Of a stretch of DNA of 64,000 nucleotides, positions 34,787-42,783 are shown one piece after another. The notes beneath the pieces are model-generated. The model had not been told where the DNA came from. It saw only the letters and a list, made by a program, of their open reading frames with translations, and did not search any database. The number at the start of each line of letters is the position of its first letter. Within the stretch, counting starts at the first letter, position 1. Position numbers and translations under genes: made by a program. Source of the DNA: Gammaproteobacteria bacterium (GTDB lineage: Bacteria > Pseudomonadota > Gammaproteobacteria > Steroidobacterales > Woeseiaceae); assembly GCA_029861535.1 (NCBI GenBank), contig JAOTZC010000003.1, positions 80,428 to 144,427 on the forward strand, written 5' to 3'.

Positions 34787-35272
34787 ATGCGAATTAGTCT
34801 AATCGTCGCGGCGTCGGCGAACCATGTTATCGGCGTCCGCGGTAAGCTGCCATGGCATTTGCCTAATGATTTCAAGTATTTCAAGCAAAACACCCTCGGC
34901 AAGCCGGTTGTTATGGGCCGCCATACCTGGGATTCGATCGGCAGAGCCTTGCCGGATCGACACAACATCGTTATCACGCGGCAAGCGGATTTTGTCGCAC
35001 AATCGGCGACAGTCGCCGCGTCACGTGCGCAGGTGCTCGAGGCGGCGGGCGATGCGGATGAGCTCATGATTATTGGCGGCGCACAGATTTACCAGTTGTT
35101 TTTCGAACTCGCAACTCGAATCTATTTGACACGAGTGAATGCAGAAGTCGATGGAGATACATTTTTTCCGCAGCCCGATCTGTCGCAATGGTCATTACGT
35201 TCATGCGACGCGCATGCAGCCGATGAACGGCATGCGTTTGACTATGAATTTAGAGTGTACGATCGACTTTGA
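34787..35272 (+). CDS. folA: Dihydrofolate reductase
   Basis: Reduces dihydrofolate to tetrahydrofolate with NADPH. The 161-residue protein has LIVAASANHVIGVRGKLPWHLPND split across strand A and the Met20-type loop, the catalytic carboxylate Asp28, GKPVVMGRHTWDSIG and IIGGAQIY. Its 3' end overlaps the 3' end of the convergent kmo gene by 23 bp. Confidence 0.97.
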   Translation: MRISLIVAASANHVIGVRGKLPWHLPNDFKYFKQNTLGKPVVMGRHTWDSIGRALPDRHNIVITRQADFVAQSATVAASRAQVLEAAGDADELMIIGGAQIYQLFFELATRIYLTRVNAEVDGDTFFPQPDLSQWSLRSCDAHAADERHAFDYEFRVYDRL

Positions 35273-36632
35273 TTTCGTTCAGCGGCGACAGCCGCTCTTT
35301 CGCAGCAATTATAGCTGCTGTTAGATCCACGTCGCCCAAGCGTTCAGCACCTGCAGTGAACTCGTGCAGCAATTGTCGCTGCGTTTCCCCGCGTTCGCGT
35401 GCGACCGCGTACGGAATATCCGAATGAAACATAACCATTGAATATCGCGGAATAAAGTTGTCGGGAAGTTGTCGCTCAAGTTCGAACGCCAGTTCTTTGC
35501 GCAACGCAAACTTTGGGTCACGTACCGTGTCGCGCATCTCGATGTAGTTCTCAAGCGCCATGTCCGCGATCGCATTGGCGTTGAACAGCTGTTGTTCCTC
35601 AAAGCGTCGAAAGATACGCGGCCAGTCTCCTCCCTCTGTACGCATAATATGATCGAGCACGATGCAATCTTCGAACGCCAGATTCATACCCTGGCCGTGG
35701 AATGGCACAACCGCGTGTGCGGCGTCGCCGATCAGCAATACGTTGCCTCTGTCGTGCCAATGGCGGCAACGGACCGTGCCAAGCAAACCCAGCGGCTTGT
35801 AAAGGACATCATCGACTAGGTTGTCGATCAGTTCTGCAACATCGGGGAAGTGCTGCTGAAAAAAAGACTCAACCTGGGCTGGTGTTGTCAGGCTCGAGAA
35901 TCCCGGGTCGCCGTCATTGCGCAGAAACAATGTCAACGTAAAGTCGCCGCCGGGATTTGGCAGTGCGATGAGCATAAATCCACCGCGTGGCCAGATGTGC
36001 AGCGCATTCGGTTCGAGCTGGTGCTGGTCGCTTCGCCCTGGTGCAATTGATAATTCTTTATAGCCGTGCTGCAGCAGGGTTTCGATACCGCCGAAAGTAT
36101 CTGAGCCGTCGAACGAACGGCGGATAATCGAGCCGGCGCCATCCGCCGCGAATAGTGGCCGTGCTTCGACTTCGTACAAGCTGTCGTCGTTCAAATCGCG
36201 CACATGGACCGTGCAGTCGCGCGCATCATAGCCGATCGCCTGTTGCCGAAAGTGCAGCCGAATATTTGGTATCCCTTCCGCGACACCTAGTAGCACCTGG
36301 TTCAGATCTCTGCGCGTAACGGAATAGATGACCTCATCGTGCGCCTGGCCGTAGCGTAGAAACTCCGCATTGCCATCGGTCTGATGGAGCATTCGCCCAC
36401 GCATCGGCACCAGCATCGCTTCGATCTGATCGTAGATGCCGGCCCGCACCAGCGCGTTGATGCCGCGTGCGGCGAGCGCTAGATTGATCGACCGGCCGGC
36501 CTCCGCATCAATGATGCGCGGATCATGATTGCGCTCGAACACGTCAACGAGGAAACCCTGTTTGGCCAACATGATGGCGAGCAATGTTCCACACTGGCCG
36601 GCGCCGATAATATTGACGGCTTCCTGTGGCAT
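35250..36632 (-). CDS. kmo: Kynurenine 3-monooxygenase
   Basis: An FAD-dependent hydroxylase converting L-kynurenine to 3-hydroxykynurenine. The 460-residue protein has the N-terminal IIGAGQCGTLLAIMLAKQG (about 8-26), RSINLALAARG (about 47-57), and LLIGDAAHAVVPFHGQGMNLAFED (about 300-323, split FAD and lid motifs). It is the last gene of the minus-strand series and its stop is inside the end of folA. kynU lies one base upstream. Together with kynU and the dioxygenase it covers kynurenine to the quinolinate precursor. Confidence 0.94.
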   Translation of the reverse strand: MPQEAVNIIGAGQCGTLLAIMLAKQGFLVDVFERNHDPRIIDAEAGRSINLALAARGINALVRAGIYDQIEAMLVPMRGRMLHQTDGNAEFLRYGQAHDEVIYSVTRRDLNQVLLGVAEGIPNIRLHFRQQAIGYDARDCTVHVRDLNDDSLYEVEARPLFAADGAGSIIRRSFDGSDTFGGIETLLQHGYKELSIAPGRSDQHQLEPNALHIWPRGGFMLIALPNPGGDFTLTLFLRNDGDPGFSSLTTPAQVESFFQQHFPDVAELIDNLVDDVLYKPLGLLGTVRCRHWHDRGNVLLIGDAAHAVVPFHGQGMNLAFEDCIVLDHIMRTEGGDWPRIFRRFEEQQLFNANAIADMALENYIEMRDTVRDPKFALRKELAFELERQLPDNFIPRYSMVMFHSDIPYAVARERGETQRQLLHEFTAGAERLGDVDLTAAIIAAKERLSPLNEIKVDRTL

Positions 36633-36633
36633 G

Positions 36634-37908
36634 TCAGAGCTGCGTCAATGCAATTTCTAGACGTTCGGCAAATTCGAAGGCATCGGAAAAATTGTTGTAC
36701 AGAGGTGCAGGTGCGATTCGAATAACGTCCGGTTCACGCCAGTCGCCGGTGACGTTCATGGCGCATAGTTTGTCAAATAACGCCTTGGCTTCGATTGACT
36801 TATCACGGACGATCAGCGACAGCTGACAGCCACGTTCATCGGCCGGCGTCAGTGTATCGATGCTTTCGTTGAATCGCTTTTCCAACAACCAGGCCAGATA
36901 GCCAGTCAACGATCGCGACTTTTGGATCAATCTCGGCAGACCGGCCTCCTGAAACAGCTCGAGCGAGGCAACAACCGGGGCAAGCGACAAAATAGGTGGA
37001 TTGCTCATCTGCCAAAGCTCGGCGCCTGCGGCAGGTTCGAACGACGCTCGCATCTTAAAACGAGTCTTTTCATCGTGCCCCCACCAGCCATGCAGCTGAT
37101 TCAGATTTTCGGGCGAGCAATGCGATTCGTGCACAAAGGCACCAGCAATCGCACCGGGGCCGGCGTTCAGATACTTGTAGGTGCACCATGCGGCGAAGTC
37201 CGGCGCCCATTGATTGAGATGCAGCTCGACATTGCCGATCGCATGCGCAAGATCCAGACCAACCTTGCATCCGGCATTACGACCAAGACGGCAAATCTCA
37301 GCCATATCGAGCACTTGCCCGGTGTAATACTGCACGCCCGGCAGCAACAACAACGCGATGGCGTCCCCCTCACGCTCGAGTAATGCGGCAAGATCGTTGT
37401 GATCAAGGTAGCCGCTTTCGTCAGCAGACGCCCACTCAACGACGCCCTCGTCGGGATTGAAGCCGTGCATGCGTATCTGTGATGCGACCGCAAAACGATC
37501 CGATGGGAAAGCCTTCGCTTCGATCAAGATCTTGAAACGCGAATCCGTCGGCCGATAAAAGCTCGCCATGAGCAGGTGCAGATTGACGGTCAGCGTATTC
37601 ATCGCGACGACTTCTATGTGCTTCGAACCAGTCAGCGTCGCAAAGCCCTCAGTCGTCTGACGATGAAAGCTTAGCCAGGGGCGATTCGCGTGAAAATGCC
37701 CGTCAACGGCAAAATCCGCCCATTTCTGGAGTTCCTCGTGCACGTACTGTGCGGCGAGTTCCGGCTGCAGGCCAAGAGAATTGCCACACATGTAGACTGG
37801 TGAAAATCCGTTCCTGTCGACAGGAAACTTGAATTTGCTGCGAAACTCGCGCAAAGAATCGCGCTGGTCTTGTGCTTCTGCGAACGCGCGGTTGTCCTCA
37901 AAATTCAC
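36634..37908 (-). CDS. kynU: Kynureninase
   Basis: A PLP enzyme splitting 3-hydroxykynurenine into 3-hydroxyanthranilate and alanine. The 424-residue protein has FSPVYMCGNSLGLQP, the PLP-lysine Lys245 in CTYKYLNAGPG and the PLP-contacting GLDLAHAIGN (about 217-226). It is separated from the dioxygenase gene by 3 bp and from kmo by one base. pdxA, five genes upstream in the same run, makes its cofactor. Confidence 0.95.
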   Translation of the reverse strand: MNFEDNRAFAEAQDQRDSLREFRSKFKFPVDRNGFSPVYMCGNSLGLQPELAAQYVHEELQKWADFAVDGHFHANRPWLSFHRQTTEGFATLTGSKHIEVVAMNTLTVNLHLLMASFYRPTDSRFKILIEAKAFPSDRFAVASQIRMHGFNPDEGVVEWASADESGYLDHNDLAALLEREGDAIALLLLPGVQYYTGQVLDMAEICRLGRNAGCKVGLDLAHAIGNVELHLNQWAPDFAAWCTYKYLNAGPGAIAGAFVHESHCSPENLNQLHGWWGHDEKTRFKMRASFEPAAGAELWQMSNPPILSLAPVVASLELFQEAGLPRLIQKSRSLTGYLAWLLEKRFNESIDTLTPADERGCQLSLIVRDKSIEAKALFDKLCAMNVTGDWREPDVIRIAPAPLYNNFSDAFEFAERLEIALTQL

Positions 37909-37911
37909 GAC

Positions 37912-38427
37912 TTAGTCCGGCTGCGGCTTGACGGTGCCACAGCGATTGCAAGTGCGATGCTCGCGCGAGTCATAAAAGTGCTCAAAGATTGGCGGGAGTT
38001 GATTGACAATATCAGCGATGTAGATGTACTCCTCATATAATTTGTTGTCGCAGTTATCGCAGTACCAAAGAAAGCCATCGAGTTCGGTGTCAAGGCGTTT
38101 GCGTTCGACGACGAGGCCGATTGTGTTGACAAATCGCTGTGGTGAATGCGGAACGCTCGGCGGCAGCAGCAGGATTTCTCCTTCGTCGATCGAAATATCG
38201 ACGCGGCTGTCATTCTGTATCGTGCGTAGCATCATCTCACCTTCAATTTGGTAAAAAAGCTCTGGCCCCTTGTCGATGTGATAATCATCCCGTGAATTTG
38301 GACCGCCGACGATCATGACAATGAAATCATCTTCTTCGAACACCTGTTGATTGCAAACCGGTGGTTGCAGTTTGTCCCGGTGCTCGTCGATCCAACGTTG
38401 CAGATTGAATGCAGTCAGCGATTGCAT
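37912..38427 (-). CDS. nbaC: 3-hydroxyanthranilate 3,4-dioxygenase
   Basis: An Fe(II) cupin enzyme opening the 3-hydroxyanthranilate ring to the quinolinate precursor for NAD. The 171-residue protein has the metal site in DDYHIDKGPELFYQIEGEMML and VPHSPQRF, and a C-terminal rubredoxin-like site with CDNC and CNRC, as in the bacterial type. ATG 38427 (MQSLTAFNLQRWIDEH) is chosen, 7 bp after the apaH stop; the frame is open into apaH. Tryptophan 2,3-dioxygenase and kynurenine formamidase are not in the window. Confidence 0.92.
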   Translation of the reverse strand: MQSLTAFNLQRWIDEHRDKLQPPVCNQQVFEEDDFIVMIVGGPNSRDDYHIDKGPELFYQIEGEMMLRTIQNDSRVDISIDEGEILLLPPSVPHSPQRFVNTIGLVVERKRLDTELDGFLWYCDNCDNKLYEEYIYIADIVNQLPPIFEHFYDSREHRTCNRCGTVKPQPD

Positions 38428-38434
38428 TTTGATC

Positions 38435-39253
38435 TCACTCCTGTCCTCGAACCTGCAGAATACGCGGTACCCGTGTTTCCATCCGTACAGCCGTGAGCTG
38501 TCGCCCCCATACACAGCCCGTGTCAAGGCTGACAAGCTCGGGCAACACAATGAGCCCGAGCGCCGACCAATGTCCGAATACGATGCGCGTACGTCCTATG
38601 GCCGAATTGTGGAATTCGAACCACGGCTTCAGATCGCGACGGCCTCGCCACGGCGAGCCCGTGTGGGAAAAATTCAGGCCGACCTTATTTGTCAACATGC
38701 GCATGCGCGTAAATGTATTGATAATAAAGCGTAGGCGCGCATAACCGCTTAATTTGCCCGACCATTTGCGCGGCCGGTTGGAGTACATCTTGGACAACAG
38801 CGTGGTGCATTTCGATCCCTGCAGCGCCTCTTCGACTTCAGCGGCGCGGCGCAGCGTCTTCTTTACCGACCACAGCGGCAGCGTGCCGGCGTGTACGAGC
38901 AAGGTGTCCAGTTTTTTCGAGTAGTGCGCCAGCGGTCGCTGCCGCAGCCAGCCCACCAGATCATCGACATCGGGTGCGTCGAGGACCTTTTTAAGCGTCT
39001 CGAAGCGCGCGCTGTAGTCAATGGCACCGGTCGCTAGTGCCAGCAGGTGCAGATCATGGTTGCCAAGAACCGTGATGGCCGAGTCACCGAGGCTTTTGAC
39101 GAATCGCAGCGTCCTTAAAGATTTCGGACCGCGATTGACCAGGTCACCGGTGAGCCAGAGGGTATCCTGCGCGGGATCAAATCCGATCTCGTCGAGTAGA
39201 TGTCGCAATGGGTCGTAGCAACCCTGGATATCTCCGATTGCGTAAGTGGCCAC
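38435..39253 (-). CDS. apaH: Diadenosine tetraphosphatase, symmetrical
   Basis: Hydrolyses Ap4A to two ADP. The 272-residue metallophosphoesterase has AIGDIQGCYDPL, WLTGDLVNRGPKS, VLGNHDLHLLAL and VHAGTLPLW, the usual binuclear metal motifs (about residues 5-120). It follows apaG by 14 bp in the standard lptD-surA-pdxA-rsmA-apaG-apaH order and is followed 7 bp later by the kynurenine genes. Confidence 0.97.
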   Translation of the reverse strand: MATYAIGDIQGCYDPLRHLLDEIGFDPAQDTLWLTGDLVNRGPKSLRTLRFVKSLGDSAITVLGNHDLHLLALATGAIDYSARFETLKKVLDAPDVDDLVGWLRQRPLAHYSKKLDTLLVHAGTLPLWSVKKTLRRAAEVEEALQGSKCTTLLSKMYSNRPRKWSGKLSGYARLRFIINTFTRMRMLTNKVGLNFSHTGSPWRGRRDLKPWFEFHNSAIGRTRIVFGHWSALGLIVLPELVSLDTGCVWGRQLTAVRMETRVPRILQVRGQE

Positions 39254-39267
39254 GGCGAATCAGGCGG

Positions 39268-39648
39268 TCAGTGGAGCAGTCCAGGGACGGCCAATGTAAA
39301 CGGTGCAATCGGTGCGTCGAAATTGACACCGTCATCCGCTTCCATCCGATACAGTCCCTGCATAGCGCCCACGGGTGTTTCGAGAACGGCGCCGCTCGAG
39401 TAGCGGAATTCCTCTCCGGGCTGCAGATGTGGCTGCTCACCGACGACGCCGTCGCCGGAAACCTCCTGAATCTTGCCGTTGGCATCGGTGATGACCCAGT
39501 GACGGCTGATCAACTTTGCGGCCACGTTGCCGTTGTTTGAAATCGTTATGGTATAGGCGAACACGTATCGGTCGGAATCCGGCTCGGACTGCTCGTCAAC
39601 GTAGTCAGTTACGACCTGAATGCCAATGTTGCAGATCTTATCGTTCAT
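39268..39648 (-). CDS. apaG: ApaG protein
   Basis: A 126-residue immunoglobulin-like beta-sandwich protein of unresolved function, close in length to E. coli ApaG (125). It shows YVFAYTITISNNGNVAAKLISRHW (about 28-51, in two blocks), EVSGDGVVGEQPHL and PGEEFRYSSGAVLETPVGAMQG. It lies between rsmA and apaH as in E. coli. Confidence 0.96.
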   Translation of the reverse strand: MNDKICNIGIQVVTDYVDEQSEPDSDRYVFAYTITISNNGNVAAKLISRHWVITDANGKIQEVSGDGVVGEQPHLQPGEEFRYSSGAVLETPVGAMQGLYRMEADDGVNFDAPIAPFTLAVPGLLH

Positions 39649-39701
39649 TGCGGGGTGTCTTAGCTACTCGATAGCCTGTGTCAGGCGTCATTCTAGCGGG
39701 T

Positions 39702-40502
39702 TCAACGCGGGATGTCGGTGTCCATCGCCAGGTGATTCGCCAATGCGACCCAGTCCGCAACGGAGACATTCTCGGGTCGTAGCTGCGGGTCGATTTGCAG
39801 ATACTCGAGGTCCTCCTCTGTGGCAACCTGTTTCAACGCATTTCTCAGCGTTTTGCGACGCTTGCTGAAGGCTGCCGCAACAATCTTGGACAACAGTCCG
39901 GGATCGCTGATTTGCACCTGTCCCTCGGGCCGCGGCGTCAAGCGAACAACGGCAGACGTTACGTCAGGTGGCGGCTCGAATGCGAACCGATCGACGTCAA
40001 ATAGTGCTTCGACGTCAAGAAAACAGCCGAGCATGATGCTCAGCCGACCGTAAGCTTTGCTGCCCGGTTTTGCGGCCATACGGTCGACCACTTCTTTCTG
40101 CAGCATGAAATGCATATCAGTGATCACAGCTCGATGCTCGAGCAAGTGAAATAATATCGGAGTTGATATGTTGTAGGGCAGATTACCGATAACTCGCAGC
40201 GCCGAACCGAGGGCACTGAAATCAAATGTCAGCGCATCGGCTTCGTGAATCGTGACATGCGCATCGGCTGCGAACCGCTCGCGCAAGCTCGCGGCAAGGC
40301 CGCGGTCGAGTTCGATCGCATGAAACCTGCCGCAGCGTTTGATGATTGGGGCCGTAATAGCGCCTGGGCCCGGACCAATCTCTACGATAACGTCGTCGCC
40401 TGTTGGGGCGATTGCGCGAACGATCGCATCGATTACGCCAGGGTCCGTCAGAAAATGCTGACCGAAACGTTTTTTTGCGCGCGGATGTCCTATTCGCGAC
40501 AT
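39702..40502 (-). CDS. rsmA: 16S rRNA dimethyladenosine transferase
   Basis: Dimethylates two adjacent adenines in the 3'-terminal helix of 16S rRNA. The 266-residue protein has KKRFGQHFLTDPGVI, the SAM-binding VIVEIGPGPGAIT and the catalytic VIGNLPYNIS. Its first 13 bp overlap the end of pdxA, indicating translational coupling. Confidence 0.97.
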   Translation of the reverse strand: MSRIGHPRAKKRFGQHFLTDPGVIDAIVRAIAPTGDDVIVEIGPGPGAITAPIIKRCGRFHAIELDRGLAASLRERFAADAHVTIHEADALTFDFSALGSALRVIGNLPYNISTPILFHLLEHRAVITDMHFMLQKEVVDRMAAKPGSKAYGRLSIMLGCFLDVEALFDVDRFAFEPPPDVTSAVVRLTPRPEGQVQISDPGLLSKIVAAAFSKRRKTLRNALKQVATEEDLEYLQIDPQLRPENVSVADWVALANHLAMDTDIPR

Positions 40503-41482
40503 GACAGTGTTGCCGCAAGCTCGACCGCGGCGATCAGGCTGCCCGCATCGGCTCTTCCGCTGCCGGCAAGATCGAAAGCGGTGCCATGATCGACCGATGT
40601 GCGAACGATCGGCAAGCCCAGTGTGACGTTGACCGCATTGCCGAACCCGGCATATTTGAGGACAGGCAGGCCCTGGTCGTGATACATCGCCAGCACGGCG
40701 TCGCGGCTGCCTGCGGCTGGCAAGAACGCGGTATCAGCCGGGATCGGACCGCGTACGTTCATCCCTTTGTTTTGCAGCGCGTTAATAACGGGCACGATAA
40801 TTTCATCGTCCTCGTGGCCAAGGTGTCCGCCTTCGCCAGCATGAGGGTTCAGGCCGCAAACGACGATCTCAGGTGCGTCAATTGCGAAGCGGCGTTTAAG
40901 GTCGTGATGCAGCACCAGTAGAACGGATCGCAGCCTGTCTTGCGTCAGGTTCATTGCTACGTCCCGAAGAGGCATGTGAGTCGTCGCGAGTGCGACACGC
41001 ATGTCGCCACAAACCAGTAGCATGACGGGTAGGGCGGTGCCGGTCAGCGCTGCAAAAAATTCGGTGTGCCCCGAGAATGAAATGCCCGCATCGCTGATAA
41101 CGTGTTTGGCGATCGGCCCTGTTACAAGGCCTCTAAACACACCTTTCTGACAGCCGGCAACGGCGACGCCAAGCCCATCCAGTAATGTCTGGGCATTCTC
41201 CGAACGCGGTGTGCCGCATTCGACTTGCGCGGGCAATGGCATGTTGAGCACCCGCATTTCGCCGTTCGCCGGATGCGTGTCGGTAATGGTGTCTATCGCG
41301 CACGCCGTTATCTTGATTTTGGAATTGAGCTTGGCCGCCCGCTGACTTAGCTGCGCAGTGTCGCCGATGACGACGAAATCCGGAAAATCAGTGCGCGCTG
41401 AATGTTCGACGATTGCAACGCACAAGTCCGGACCAATGCCGGCCGGCTCGCCAGCGGTGACTACAAGCGGTGGGGTCGTCAC
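40490..41482 (-). CDS. pdxA: 4-hydroxythreonine-4-phosphate dehydrogenase
   Basis: A step of the DXP-dependent pyridoxal phosphate pathway. The 330-residue protein has VTAGEPAGIGPDLCVA near the N-terminus, FSGHTEFFAAL (about 135-145), GLNPHAGEGGHLGHED (metal and substrate binding) and MYHDQGLPVLKY. It overlaps surA by 4 bp and rsmA by 13 bp. Confidence 0.97.
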   Translation of the reverse strand: MTTPPLVVTAGEPAGIGPDLCVAIVEHSARTDFPDFVVIGDTAQLSQRAAKLNSKIKITACAIDTITDTHPANGEMRVLNMPLPAQVECGTPRSENAQTLLDGLGVAVAGCQKGVFRGLVTGPIAKHVISDAGISFSGHTEFFAALTGTALPVMLLVCGDMRVALATTHMPLRDVAMNLTQDRLRSVLLVLHHDLKRRFAIDAPEIVVCGLNPHAGEGGHLGHEDDEIIVPVINALQNKGMNVRGPIPADTAFLPAAGSRDAVLAMYHDQGLPVLKYAGFGNAVNVTLGLPIVRTSVDHGTAFDLAGSGRADAGSLIAAVELAATLSCRE

Positions 41483-42777
41483 ATCCTTACGTCGACGTAA
41501 GCCTCGTCACGCAGTCGACGCATCCACAACTGCGTTTCGTCGTCGCGTTTGCCGGCGCGAATACGAACGACGCAGTTTTGCTCTTTTAGGTCTTCGGTGT
41601 TGTCGTAAACCCGACGGTCGAGGACTTCCACGATATGCCAGCCAAACTGAGTGCGAAACGGCTCACTTAATCCGCCGATCTCGAGGGTGTCCAGGGCCGC
41701 TTCAAATTCCGGTGCAAATGTTCCAGGGCCCACCCAACCAAGCTCGCCGCCCGAATTGGCAGAGCCCGGATCGTCGGACAACAGTTTTGCAAGTTCGGCA
41801 AAATCTTCACCGTTCTTAATGCGCTCGTAGGCGTCTTCGAGTTGCTGTTTTGCGGTCTCGTCATCAATAATTTCGTCGGGAGAAATTAGTATATGCCGAG
41901 AGCTAACCTGCTTAATTTCACTGCGCTCCACGGCGCTACGCATATCGTTGATCTTTACGATGTGCACACTGTTCGCGGTGCGATAGGGGTCAGAGACATC
42001 GCCGGCCGACAACGGCGTAAGTATGTCGGTGAATACGGTTGGCACCGCCTCGCCTTTCATCCAGCCAAGAGCGCCGCCCTCAAGTGCGGTAGGGCCCTGC
42101 GAATAGCGTGCCGCCAGCTGCCGAAAGTCGGCACCGTCTCGTGCCCGCGCGACAATTTCGTTAGCTGTTGCGAGCTTCTCGTCGATCTCCGAGCTTGAGG
42201 CAGCTTCGGGCAGCGTCAGCAAAATGTGGGATAGGTCGTATTCGGAATTTACAACAACGTTGGTCTCAAGATCGGCAATGCATTGTTCAATCTCGCGCGG
42301 CGAGACTTCGATGCGTTGCTCGACGTCAATGCGGCGCAGCTGTTCTAGCGTGACGTCCTCACGCATTTGTCGGCGAAAAGTCTGATAGTCGATATTCTCT
42401 GCGGCAAGCATCGTAGGCAGGTCGGCCAGCGTGCCGCCCATTCGGACTGCGACATCCGCCAACACACTGTTGAGCATCTGATCGGATATTTGTAGCCCAA
42501 TTCGATCCGCACGTTGTAGCTGGATTTCGGTAAGAACGACGCGCTCAAGCACCTGCTCTTGAAGAATATCCGCGGGAGGAAGTGGAATTTTCTGCTCACT
42601 CGCACGTTCCATAATCATTTCAAGTTGGTCGTAGTACTGGCTTTTCAGAACGACGCCCTCGTTGACCACAGCGGCGACTCCGTCGATGAACTGACCGGTC
42701 TCGGAGAGCTCTTCCGCGGCGACGTAGGGCGCTGCCAATAGCACACAGAATGCGCATAAGCTTTTGATTTTTAACAC
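41479..42777 (-). CDS. surA: Periplasmic chaperone SurA
   Basis: A periplasmic chaperone for outer-membrane proteins, including LptD. The 432-residue protein has a signal peptide (about 1-21), an N-terminal SurA helical domain (about 25-165) and two parvulin-type domains: SHILLTLPEAASSS near 185 onward, and SSRHILISPDEIID near 290 onward with GGELGWVGPGTFAPEFE. It follows lptD by 6 bp. Confidence 0.96.
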   Translation of the reverse strand: MLKIKSLCAFCVLLAAPYVAAEELSETGQFIDGVAAVVNEGVVLKSQYYDQLEMIMERASEQKIPLPPADILQEQVLERVVLTEIQLQRADRIGLQISDQMLNSVLADVAVRMGGTLADLPTMLAAENIDYQTFRRQMREDVTLEQLRRIDVEQRIEVSPREIEQCIADLETNVVVNSEYDLSHILLTLPEAASSSEIDEKLATANEIVARARDGADFRQLAARYSQGPTALEGGALGWMKGEAVPTVFTDILTPLSAGDVSDPYRTANSVHIVKINDMRSAVERSEIKQVSSRHILISPDEIIDDETAKQQLEDAYERIKNGEDFAELAKLLSDDPGSANSGGELGWVGPGTFAPEFEAALDTLEIGGLSEPFRTQFGWHIVEVLDRRVYDNTEDLKEQNCVVRIRAGKRDDETQLWMRRLRDEAYVDVRM

Positions 42778-42783
42778 TATTTC

